Part shown: positions 1-5,949 of the stretch, piece after piece
Position numbering within the stretch: the first letter of the stretch is position 1
Layout: each line of letters begins with the position of its first letter
DNA from: Bacteroidota bacterium
GTDB taxonomy: Bacteria; Bacteroidota; Bacteroidia; NS11-12g; UBA955
DNA: 8,180 nt
Reading direction: 5' to 3'
Assembly: GCA_947450015.1 (NCBI GenBank)
Contig: CANFUB010000105.1
Coordinates: 1 to 8,180, forward strand
Translations under genes and position numbers: made by a program
Notes under the pieces: generated by a model
Database searches by the model: none
What the model was told of the DNA's origin: nothing
Seen by the model: only the letters and a program-made list of their open reading frames with translations

Positions 1-592
1 CGCTGTAATAGCTTTTTTCATTTAAACTCAAGCCGTTTTGAACCCATTTAACTGCATTCATTTTACTGTTGCGGTCGTCGGCATCAACATAAATGCCCAT
101 GACAGAACTGACACCTATCATTTGTAGTTCGCCATTCACGGCCATCCAATCGGAAAGGTTGGTAATTTTATCAATTTTATCGATATAGGTTTTAAGTGGA
201 GATAATCCTAGTTTTTCTATTTGTAAAGTATCCATGTATGAGCGGTACATGTCACCAATTTTTTGCTCATCGCTGCCTTCTTTCGCCTCTTTGGTTTTTA
301 ATACCTCATCGATAATGCCTTTGAGTTTAACCTCGCTATTTTCTTTGTCGATGATATGAAAAGCACCCCAAGTACCATCGGTTGCAGGAATGGGATTTAA
401 TTTTTTCCAGTTACCATTGGCATAACCGTCAAAATCATCTTGAGGGCGCACCGTTTTGTCGAGCGATGTCGTATCAAACGCTGGAATTATTTTTTCTTTA
501 GATTCTTGCATGGTTTTTGGTGCGTTATTGCAGCTCATAATAGTTGTTGCAACAGTGGCAGCCACTAAAATTTTGGTGTAATTTAAAATCAT
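1..592 (-). CDS. M13 family (neprilysin/PepO-like) metallopeptidase lipoprotein, N-terminal part
   Basis: Partial gene: the first 197 codons are here and the rest lies beyond the left edge. From the ATG at 592 the protein starts with a short hydrophobic signal (residues 5-19) and a lipobox-like IMSC with Cys21, so it is probably a lipoprotein anchored outside the inner membrane. Residues 49-62 (RPQDDFDGYANGNW) match the N-terminal signature of M13 zinc endopeptidases. The last residues, around GLSLNEKSYYS, match the GLxLPxxxYY segment further along the same family. The zinc motifs HExxH and ExxxD belong to the C-terminal half and are not in the window, so activity cannot be judged. M13 enzymes cleave peptides outside the cytoplasm. 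No clear Bacteroidota surface-export signal follows the cysteine. The gene is divergent from the DUF1573 gene over 38 bp. The family call is firm; the substrate is unknown. Confidence 0.85.
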   Translation of the reverse strand, partial: MILNYTKILVAATVATTIMSCNNAPKTMQESKEKIIPAFDTTSLDKTVRPQDDFDGYANGNWKKLNPIPATDGTWGAFHIIDKENSEVKLKGIIDEVLKTKEAKEGSDEQKIGDMYRSYMDTLQIEKLGLSPLKTYIDKIDKITNLSDWMAVNGELQMIGVSSVMGIYVDADDRNSKMNAVKWVQNGLSLNEKSYYS

Positions 593-596
593 GAAG

Positions 597-604
597 CAAG
601 AATA
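597..604 (-). promoter_or_regulatory. Putative -7 promoter box for the M13 peptidase gene
   Basis: Read on the minus strand the bases are TATTCTTG, one mismatch from the Bacteroidota -7 consensus TAnnTTTG. The box ends 4 bases before the ATG at 592. A TTG lies 22 bases upstream of it and could serve as the -33 element. If used, it would give a transcript with almost no leader. The call rests on sequence match and position only. Confidence 0.4.
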
Positions 605-616
605 AGTTTTTTTTAG

Positions 617-624
617 TAAATTTG
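617..624 (+). promoter_or_regulatory. Putative -7 promoter box for the DUF1573 gene
   Basis: TAAATTTG is an exact match to the Bacteroidota -7 consensus TAnnTTTG. It lies 6 bases upstream of the ATG at 631. No good -33 TTG is seen at the usual spacing. The TTG inside this box is in frame with the gene and could be mistaken for a start codon at 622. Confidence 0.5.
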
Positions 625-630
625 AACAAG

Positions 631-1086
631 ATGTTCGACAAAAGACGCCTTTTATTTTATTTTCTACTTTCCTTTTCATTCGCAACCAAAGCGCAAACGG
701 AAGGTTTTCCGGTAATTAAATTCGATAAGGATACTGCGGATTTTGGCATTGTTCAAGAAGGTGATACCGTGCGTTATGATTTTAATTTTACCAATGTTGG
801 CACAGCCGATTTGATTATTAAACAAGCTTGGCCAGCTTGTGGTTGCACACATCCTTCATTTACCAAAGGCGCTATTAAGCCAGGCGAAAGCGGTGTCATA
901 CATGTTGAATTTTTAAGTGTTGGATGGGGTGGGCACGATGTGGTGAAAGAAGTCATTATTATATCGAATGCCCCCGAGAATTATGCGCGTTTCAAGGCCA
1001 CGATTATCAAAAAATCGCCCATACAAAGAGGACAACAAAGCAAGAAAAAATCTCCTAAGAAAAAGGGGGCTTTAAAAAAGCATTAA
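631..1086 (+). CDS. Secreted DUF1573 domain protein
   Basis: The protein has 151 residues. Residues 1-21 form a signal peptide (basic MFDKRR, then a hydrophobic stretch, with likely cleavage in ATKA-QTE), so it is exported to the periplasm or beyond. Residues about 28-125 form one DUF1573 domain, an immunoglobulin-like beta sandwich common in Bacteroidota. The visible signatures are FDKDTADFGIVQEGDTV, the FNFTNVGTADLII strand, the ACGCTHP cysteine motif (Cys70, Cys72) and the IKPGESGVIHVEF strand. The last 25 residues are rich in lysine and lack further domain signatures. ATG 631 is preferred over an in-frame TTG at 622 because that TTG lies inside a promoter box. The stop is one base from the stop of the convergent rhomboid gene. 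The exact role of DUF1573 proteins is not established. Confidence 0.88.
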   Translation: MFDKRRLLFYFLLSFSFATKAQTEGFPVIKFDKDTADFGIVQEGDTVRYDFNFTNVGTADLIIKQAWPACGCTHPSFTKGAIKPGESGVIHVEFLSVGWGGHDVVKEVIIISNAPENYARFKATIIKKSPIQRGQQSKKKSPKKKGALKKH

Positions 1087-1087
1087 A

Positions 1088-1720
1088 TTAGGAATGGTGA
1101 TGATGCCCAAATTTCTCGTATTCATCGTGCTGATGGTGCGGGTGGGGTTCTTCGTTCCATTGAAATTTTTTATCGGGCGGTGGTCCTTGGTTTCTATAGA
1201 TAATGGCTGTTATTAGGCCAACCAGTGCACCCATTAAATGGCTTTCCCAGCTGATGTTATTGCCTTGGGGTATAACGCCCCAAATTAAACCACTTTGTAT
1301 ACTCAAGACCGCAAGTGCTAAAAATTTCAGTTGTTTGTTATGGCGAATAAATCCACTGCTTAATAGAAAAACAACTAAAGCGTATACCATGCCACTTGCA
1401 CCAATATGGTAGGCCGGTCGCGCAAAAATCCAAATCAATATACCTGTGGCGACATGGCAGATAAGTGTTACTTTAATAGCGATATCATTATAAAAATAAT
1501 AGAGACTCAACATCCCTACAATAAAAGGCAATGAATTCGAAGCAATGTGCAATAAGTCGTGGTGCAGAAATACCGTTGTAATAATACCTAACAAATGGCT
1601 TTGATCGCGGGGATAAAGTGCTAAAGTATCGGTAAAATCATAATGCTGTTGCAAAACAAAAACCAACCAAATAGAAACAAGGTACAAACAAGGTATGAAC
1701 CACCAATTGGTTTTTAACAT
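1088..1720 (-). CDS. Rhomboid family intramembrane serine protease with His-rich tail
   Basis: The protein has 210 residues and is mostly membrane helices. Rhomboid signatures are present: HHDLLHIASN at residues 53-62 (the conserved His/Asn region of helix 2), the catalytic GASG motif with Ser109 and the catalytic His161 in SWESHLMGALVG. Both members of the Ser-His dyad are therefore present and the enzyme is probably active, cleaving transmembrane segments inside the bilayer; its substrate is unknown. After the last helix (about residue 175) comes a polar tail ending in a histidine cluster: HPHHQH, then HHHHS at the very C terminus. ATG 1720 is chosen over a GTG 42 bases further upstream, which would add a segment overlapping the divergent promoter. 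The gene is divergent from the UbiA gene and convergent with the DUF1573 gene. Confidence 0.9.
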   Translation of the reverse strand: MLKTNWWFIPCLYLVSIWLVFVLQQHYDFTDTLALYPRDQSHLLGIITTVFLHHDLLHIASNSLPFIVGMLSLYYFYNDIAIKVTLICHVATGILIWIFARPAYHIGASGMVYALVVFLLSSGFIRHNKQLKFLALAVLSIQSGLIWGVIPQGNNISWESHLMGALVGLITAIIYRNQGPPPDKKFQWNEEPHPHHQHDEYEKFGHHHHS

Positions 1721-1725
1721 ATGTG

Positions 1726-1733
1726 CGAAGATA
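1726..1733 (-). promoter_or_regulatory. Weak putative -7 promoter box for the rhomboid gene
   Basis: On the minus strand the bases are TATCTTCG, one mismatch from TAnnTTTG, ending 5 bases before the ATG at 1720. No -33 TTG is visible at a standard distance. It shares the 51-bp divergent gap with the UbiA promoter. Confidence 0.28.
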
Positions 1734-1738
1734 ATTAA

Positions 1739-1767
1739 TTGCGAAATAAAATTTATCTGCACTTTTG
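1739..1767 (+). promoter_or_regulatory. Putative promoter of the UbiA-maf operon
   Basis: A TTG at 1739-1741 (candidate -33 element) is followed after 18 bases by CACTTTTG at 1760-1767, one mismatch from the -7 consensus TAnnTTTG. The box ends 4 bases before the GTG at 1772. The TTG at 1739 is also in frame with the downstream gene, but it fits better as a promoter element than as a start codon. Confidence 0.4.
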
Positions 1768-1771
1768 TAAG

Positions 1772-2620
1772 GTGATAAAAAAAATAAAGATTGTTCGACC
1801 AGTGAATCTTTTAATCGTTGCATTGACGATGTTCATTGTGTTATACAAGTTTAAAGATGAGGGAGCCGCTGACTATTGGTTCAATGCCTTGTTGTTAATT
1901 TTACCCGCTGTGCTTACCGCTGCGGCAGGTTATGTCATCAATGATATATTCGATACCTTAACCGATAGCATTAATAAACCTGATAGGGTCACCGTTGGTA
2001 AAACGATTACTAAATTACAAGCATGGGTATTGTATGCTGTGCTTACGATAATTTCTTTATTGATTTCTTGGCGTTTCAGTTTTACATACTTTAATATCAA
2101 CATCAGTATTACTTTGTTATTGGCCCTTTATGCACTTAAGTTTAAAGCCTTGCCATTGATTGGTAATTTGTTTGTAGCCCTTTGCAGTGCAGCTGTAGTG
2201 GCTTCTTGTTTACTCATTGCCTCGTTCGAAACCCGTTCGGGCATGTTGAATTTTACAGGCTATATTTTATTTGCTTTTTTTACAAGTTTGATTCGCGAAA
2301 TTGTAAAGGATTTGCAAGACATTGAAGGCGATAAAGTAGCAGGTTATCACACCTATCCTATTTTAATGGGAGAGCGCGGTGCCAAGGTCTTTTTATATGT
2401 CTTATTGGGTATGCAAATTTTATTATCTGGCTTGTATTCTGTTTTAGCTTGGGGAATAGGCATGCAAATAAGCGCTATCATCATGGGATTAATAACTATT
2501 ATGTTATTTGCTTTTATGAATCATGTCGCCAATGCTAAGCACAAAGAGGCGTACCTAGAGTCGAGTAAGTTTATGAAATACATAATGGTGGTTGGGGTTA
2601 TCAATTTAATTTTTAGTTAA
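1772..2620 (+). CDS. UbiA family prenyltransferase, digeranylgeranylglyceryl-phosphate synthase-like
   Basis: An integral membrane protein of about 282 residues from GTG 1772, with many hydrophobic helices. The first UbiA aspartate motif is NDIFDTLTDSINKPDR (residues 57-72, Asp58, Asp61 and Asp65) and the second is KDLQDIEGDK (about 179-188, Asp180, Asp183 and Asp187). Together these bind Mg2+ and the prenyl diphosphate. UbiA enzymes transfer a prenyl chain to an aromatic or glyceryl acceptor. Bacteroidota homologues of this type are often named geranylgeranylglycerol-phosphate geranylgeranyltransferase after archaeal lipid enzymes, but the acceptor here cannot be read from the sequence. No ATG starts this frame before the first helix. 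GTG 1772 gives a typical N terminus (IKKIKIVRPVNLL); TTG 1739 would add 11 residues. It is followed 3 bases later by maf, so the two are almost certainly co-transcribed. Confidence 0.85.
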   Translation: MIKKIKIVRPVNLLIVALTMFIVLYKFKDEGAADYWFNALLLILPAVLTAAAGYVINDIFDTLTDSINKPDRVTVGKTITKLQAWVLYAVLTIISLLISWRFSFTYFNINISITLLLALYALKFKALPLIGNLFVALCSAAVVASCLLIASFETRSGMLNFTGYILFAFFTSLIREIVKDLQDIEGDKVAGYHTYPILMGERGAKVFLYVLLGMQILLSGLYSVLAWGIGMQISAIIMGLITIMLFAFMNHVANAKHKEAYLESSKFMKYIMVVGVINLIFS

Positions 2621-2623
2621 TTC

Positions 2624-3208
2624 ATGTTACCGCCTTTTTTTAAATATAAAATCTTATTAGCGTCTCAGAGTCCGCGCAGACAAATGCTTTTAAGTCATAG
2701 TGGTTTTGAAACAGAAATCATCAAAATCGATGTAGAGGAGAATTTCGATGCGGAATTAAAAGCACATGAGATTCCGATGTACTTGGCTCAAAAAAAGAAC
2801 TTAGCCTACGAACCTATTTTATCGAAAAATGAATTATTGGTAACAGCCGATACCGTGGTTTGGTTAGCCGACGAAGTACTTAATAAACCTGTTGATATGG
2901 CGGAGGCGAAGCTAATGTTGCAAAAAATTTCGGGTAATATGCATACGGTTTATACTGCAGTATGTATTCGCAGTCATGAAAAAAGCCATTTGTTTTATGA
3001 CGAAAGCAAAGTGTATTTCAATCCAATTTCAGATGAGATGATAGACTATTACTTGACACAATGCCAGCCTTTAGATAAGGCAGGGGCCTATGGTATTCAA
3101 GAGTTTATTGGCTATGTTGGCATTCAAAAAATCGAAGGGTGTTATTACAATGTCATGGGTTTTCCTGTTTCAAAATTCATTCAAGAATTGAGCGCTTTCA
3201 AAGGCTAG
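2624..3208 (+). CDS. maf: Maf family nucleoside triphosphate pyrophosphatase
   Basis: The protein has 194 residues, the usual length for Maf, and is cytoplasmic. Family motifs run the whole length: LLASQSPRRQMLL at residues 11-23 (Ser14, Arg18, Arg19), TADTVV at 74-79 with the catalytic Asp76, NKPVDMAEAKLML at 87-99, SGNMHTVYTAV at 103-113, DKAGAYGIQ at 151-159 and IEGCYYNVMGFPVSK at 170-184. Maf enzymes hydrolyse non-canonical or pyrimidine NTPs to NMP and diphosphate and are thought to clean the nucleotide pool. The AGAYGIQ and EGxYxNVMG segments resemble the YhdE/Bacillus Maf type (dTTP/UTP), not the YceF type; that subtype is inferred. The ATG lies 3 bases after the UbiA stop, which indicates an operon. 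No link between the two activities is evident. Confidence 0.93.
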   Translation: MLPPFFKYKILLASQSPRRQMLLSHSGFETEIIKIDVEENFDAELKAHEIPMYLAQKKNLAYEPILSKNELLVTADTVVWLADEVLNKPVDMAEAKLMLQKISGNMHTVYTAVCIRSHEKSHLFYDESKVYFNPISDEMIDYYLTQCQPLDKAGAYGIQEFIGYVGIQKIEGCYYNVMGFPVSKFIQELSAFKG

Positions 3209-3241
3209 CGAAGGGTAGCAAAGAATTTAATATTTTTTTTG

Positions 3242-3249
3242 TAGGTTTG
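3242..3249 (+). promoter_or_regulatory. Putative -7 promoter box for the cobalamin/GTPase gene
   Basis: TAGGTTTG matches the Bacteroidota -7 consensus TAnnTTTG exactly and follows a T-run. It lies in the 68-bp gap after maf, 27 bases before the ATG at 3277, leaving a leader of roughly 20 bases. No -33 TTG is seen at normal spacing. Confidence 0.5.
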
Positions 3250-3276
3250 TTGTCTTAAAATTAGACTGAGCAAGCC

Positions 3277-4689
3277 ATGGAAGAAAGTGTATACCAACCC
3301 CAAAATAAAGTAAGAATTGTAACGGCTGCATCGTTATTCGATGGGCATGATGCTGCCATCAATGTAATGCGCAGAATTATTCAAGCAACGGGTTGTGAGG
3401 TGATTCATTTGGGTCACGATCGCACAGCCGAAGAGGTTGTAGATACTGCGATTCAAGAAGATGCCAATGCCATTGCGATGACTAGCTATCAGGGTGGTCA
3501 TAATGAATATTTTAAATACATGTATGATTTGTTGCAACAAAAAGGAGCGGGTCATATTAAAATATTTGCAGGTGGTGGTGGTACAATATTACCCGAAGAG
3601 ATAGCCGATTTGCAAGCTTATGGTATTGCTAGAATTTACCATCCAGATGATGGGAGAGCAATGGGTTTACAAGGCATGATCAACGATTTGGTAAGACAAT
3701 CGGATTATCCAACAGGCAAAGATGTTACGCCAGATTTAAAACACATTGTAGAAAGAAATCCAAAGGCCATAGCTGAACTCATATCATGTGCCGAGAATTA
3801 TCCTGATGCCTTTGTGCAATACCGCGAAGAATTGAGTCAATTGGCCAATCAGAAAAAAGTACCAGTATTGGGTATTACAGGTACAGGTGGGGCAGGTAAA
3901 AGCAGTTTAGTGGATGAGTTTGTTCGCAGATTCTTATTCGATTTTAAAGATAAAACCATTGGTATTATTTCGGTTGATCCAAGTAAACGCAAAACAGGTG
4001 GTGCCTTATTGGGCGATAGAATACGTATGAACAGTATTAAAAATTCACGTGTTTACATGCGTTCATTGGCTACCCGTCAAAGCAATTTGGCTTTAAGCAA
4101 ACATGTTGACGATGCCTTGTTAATTTTGAAAGCAGCGCAATACGATTTGATTTTATTGGAAACCAGTGGTATTGGTCAAAGCGATACAGAGATAACCGAC
4201 CATAGCGATGCAACCCTTTATGTAATGACACCTGAATATGGCGCTGCTACACAATTAGAGAAAATTGATATGTTGGATTTTGCAGACATAATTGCAGTTA
4301 ATAAATTCGATAAAAAGGGTGCTGCAGATGCTGTAAGAGACGTTAAAAAACAATACCAACGCAATCACAAGTTATTTGATATTGATCCTGAGAATATGCC
4401 AGTGTTTGGTACCATTGCAAGCCAGTTTAATGATCCAGGCATGAATACCTTGTACCGCACAATTATAGATACACTCGATACCAAAACAGGCTCTGAATTC
4501 AAATCACATTTTAAAGCCAGCGACGAAATGAGTGAGAAGGTCTTTATCATTCCGCCATCACGCAACCGTTATTTAAGTGAAATTAGCGATACCATTCGCA
4601 AGTATAATAAGTGGGCGGATGAGCAAGCAGAGATTGCTCAGAAGATGTACCAACTAGATGGTGCAAAGCGCATCATGGAAGGCAAATAA
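3277..4689 (+). CDS. Cobalamin-binding domain plus MeaB-like GTPase protein (N-terminal half of IcmF)
   Basis: The protein has 470 residues. Residues 12-140 form a B12-binding domain with ASLFDGHDAAIN (the DxH motif, His24 the likely lower cobalt ligand), SYQGGHNEYF at 70-79 and the glycine run AGGGGT at 98-103. Residues about 195-400 form a P-loop GTPase of the MeaB/MeaI class: Walker A GITGTGGAGKSS (199-210), DPSKRKTGGALLGDRIRM (234-251), ETSGIGQ (295-301) and the guanine-specificity NKFD (342-345). In IcmF these two domains precede a mutase domain of roughly 600 residues, and the fused GTPase helps load and protect adenosylcobalamin. Here the chain ends after a linker helix (NRYLSEISDTIRKYNKWADE), with a stop and no mutase. 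A convergent gene begins 10 bp later, so no remnant is present. It may act as an IcmB-MeaI fusion serving a mutase subunit encoded elsewhere. The domain call is firm; the partner is unknown. Confidence 0.88.
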   Translation: MEESVYQPQNKVRIVTAASLFDGHDAAINVMRRIIQATGCEVIHLGHDRTAEEVVDTAIQEDANAIAMTSYQGGHNEYFKYMYDLLQQKGAGHIKIFAGGGGTILPEEIADLQAYGIARIYHPDDGRAMGLQGMINDLVRQSDYPTGKDVTPDLKHIVERNPKAIAELISCAENYPDAFVQYREELSQLANQKKVPVLGITGTGGAGKSSLVDEFVRRFLFDFKDKTIGIISVDPSKRKTGGALLGDRIRMNSIKNSRVYMRSLATRQSNLALSKHVDDALLILKAAQYDLILLETSGIGQSDTEITDHSDATLYVMTPEYGAATQLEKIDMLDFADIIAVNKFDKKGAADAVRDVKKQYQRNHKLFDIDPENMPVFGTIASQFNDPGMNTLYRTIIDTLDTKTGSEFKSHFKASDEMSEKVFIIPPSRNRYLSEISDTIRKYNKWADEQAEIAQKMYQLDGAKRIMEGK

Positions 4690-4704
4690 AAAGCCTTTTT
4701 TATT
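4681..4704. terminator. Possible weak bidirectional terminator between convergent genes
   Basis: The segment spanning both stop codons is nearly palindromic: AATAAAAAG, one base, then CTTTTTTATT. Alternatively GGC and GCC can pair ahead of a run of six T. The stem is AT-rich or only 3 bp, so this is weak, but position and symmetry suit termination on both strands. Confidence 0.3.
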
Positions 4705-5257
4705 CTACTTTTTTGGTAAACTTTTGTTTGCGCTTTCTTAAGAATTGTGTTTTTTTCTCGTCGTAGTAGGAGATAATACTGATACTACCATCGATTTCTA
4801 ACATTCCTAAATTAACATCCTCAGGGGTCTTTAAGCCGTGTTCGCGAATGGCAGACATAATTTCCTCGTGCGTAATTTGTTGCTTCGAAATGTTTTTATC
4901 CATGAGTTTTCCTTCATAAATAAGCACTATCGGTTCGCCCTCTAGTATTTTTCTAAAGAATTTGAATTTAAAATTCAAACGTCTAAAAATAAAATTGAGA
5001 ATAAATAAAAAACTGGCCGCTATTAAACCACCTTCTAAGCTTGAATCGCTCCCCACCATGGCGTTTTGCACAGAATTACTGATAAGTAAAATAAAGACAA
5101 GGTCGGTAATGCTTAATTGGGAGAGTTCCTTTTTGCCAAACAATAATAAGCCGATGATTAGGAACAAATAAACTGCAGTGGTTCTGATTACAATGTCGGT
5201 TGGAAATGCCATTAAATTCATACCCATCAAAATTACTGAATATTCGATGAATTCCAT
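4700..5257 (-). CDS. DUF421 (YetF/YcaP-like) membrane protein
   Basis: The protein has 185 residues from ATG 5257. The N-terminal part holds about three membrane helices (residues 20-40, 50-66 and 76-92), with the family segment GKKELSQLSITDLVF at 41-55. The cytoplasmic domain (about 100-165) carries the DUF421 pattern: GEPIVLIYEGKLMDKNIS at 107-124, ITHEEIMSAIREHG at 128-141 and VNLGMLEIDGSISII at 148-162. The tail is short and basic. This family includes Bacillus YetF and E. coli YcaP; its biochemical role is poorly defined. ATG 5257 is preferred to an in-frame TTG 12 bases upstream. The gene is convergent with the cobalamin/GTPase gene and divergent, over 62 bp, from the thioredoxin-like gene. 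Nothing in the sequence links it functionally to either. Confidence 0.87.
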   Translation of the reverse strand: MEFIEYSVILMGMNLMAFPTDIVIRTTAVYLFLIIGLLLFGKKELSQLSITDLVFILLISNSVQNAMVGSDSSLEGGLIAASFLFILNFIFRRLNFKFKFFRKILEGEPIVLIYEGKLMDKNISKQQITHEEIMSAIREHGLKTPEDVNLGMLEIDGSISIISYYDEKKTQFLRKRKQKFTKKVE

Positions 5258-5287
5258 AAACGAAAGCAATTTGGTGTATTTTTTGAT

Positions 5288-5295
5288 TATATTTG
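5288..5295 (+). promoter_or_regulatory. Putative -7 promoter box for the thioredoxin-like gene
   Basis: TATATTTG is an exact match to TAnnTTTG, 24 bases upstream of the ATG at 5320. A TTTG at 5270-5273 lies only 14 bases upstream of the box, shorter than the usual spacing, so the -33 element is uncertain. The TTG at the end of the box is in frame with the gene and should not be taken as its start. Confidence 0.5.
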
Positions 5296-5319
5296 TATGA
5301 AATTAAAAGTACCCATTAT

Positions 5320-5886
5320 ATGAAGAAATCTTTTTATATCTCGCTATTGGTTTTAGTTCTAGGTTCTGGAGCAATGATGGCAAGCGTCTCAATTGACAAG
5401 CCTAAACCTAAAACAGCGGCAAGCAAGTCAAAGCCAAAAACAACGGCCGCAAAGCCGAAACCGAAACCTGCGCCAGCGGCGGTTCAGAACGACTCTGTTT
5501 TGGTGTGGTACAGTCCTACAGAAGGTTATGCAAAAGCTAAAAAAGAAAATAAAATTTTAGTAGTCGATGTATACACTGATTGGTGCTATTGGTGCAAGGT
5601 AATGGACAAAGAAACCTATACCAATATGGACATTATTCTTAAAATGAATAAGTATTTTGTCGCTGTAAAATTCAATCCTGAGAATGCGGCCATTCATAAA
5701 ATTAACGACCAAGAATTGAGTTCAGATGCATTCCTTTCTTTGTTATGCAATGGCGGTAGAAATTCAGGTTATCCTACTACTTATTTTTGGAAAGAATTAA
5801 CTGATAATTCAAAAGCATCTGCTTATCCAGGCTACAGAGAGCCAACAGGTTTTAATGATATTTTAAATACCTGGATTAACAAATAA
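5320..5886 (+). CDS. Exported thioredoxin-like protein with Lys/Pro/Ala linker
   Basis: The protein has 188 residues. MKKSFYISLLVLVLGSG starts a signal peptide or membrane anchor (about residues 1-22), placing the rest in the periplasm. Residues 26-54 are a low-complexity linker of repeated KPK, with Ala, Ser and Thr. Residues about 60-188 form a thioredoxin fold of the Thioredoxin_7/DUF255-like type: VVDVYTDWCYWCKVMDKETY with the redox pair Cys89 and Cys92 (CYWC), and YPTTYF at 151-156 carrying the cis-proline Pro152. It is therefore probably an active thiol-disulfide oxidoreductase; its partner is unknown. Family members often reduce or protect envelope thiols, or act with DsbD-like proteins. 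A further Cys143 lies outside the active site. The ATG at 5320 fits the signal peptide; an upstream TTG lies in the promoter box. The gene ends in a strong terminator. Confidence 0.87.
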   Translation: MKKSFYISLLVLVLGSGAMMASVSIDKPKPKTAASKSKPKTTAAKPKPKPAPAAVQNDSVLVWYSPTEGYAKAKKENKILVVDVYTDWCYWCKVMDKETYTNMDIILKMNKYFVAVKFNPENAAIHKINDQELSSDAFLSLLCNGGRNSGYPTTYFWKELTDNSKASAYPGYREPTGFNDILNTWINK

Positions 5887-5901
5887 TCATTTTTCAATAG
5901 G

Positions 5902-5933
5902 AGCCCTTTTATTGTTGAATAAGAGGGCTTTTT
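5902..5933 (+). terminator. Strong rho-independent terminator of the thioredoxin-like gene
   Basis: AGCCCTTTTATT (5902-5913) pairs with AATAAGAGGGCT (5918-5929) through 12 base pairs including one G-U, closing a GTTG loop, followed by a T-run at 5930-5933. CAATA (5895-5899) and TATTG (5933-5937) could extend the stem. It lies 13 bases after the stop codon and its T-run ends only 16 bases before the start codon of rlmD. Confidence 0.88.
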
Positions 5934-5949
5934 ATTGTCCCAATAGAAC

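Noticed and set aside
3190..3241. Possible terminator after maf (GCTA and TAGC around 3203-3219 followed by a T-run).
   Set aside because: The stem is only 4 bp with an 8-base loop, and the T-run is more than 10 bases away, so it does not stand as an intrinsic terminator.
3850..4350. The GTPase domain as an ArgK-type lysine/arginine/ornithine transport kinase.
   Set aside because: That is an outdated name for the MeaB family. The NKFD motif, the DPSKRKTGGALLGD segment and fusion to a B12 domain fit the IcmF/MeaB GTPases.
5395..5480. KPK-rich repeats as a DNA tandem repeat or recombination site.
   Set aside because: The similarity is at the level of biased amino acids; the codons vary and no exact repeat unit is conserved at DNA level.
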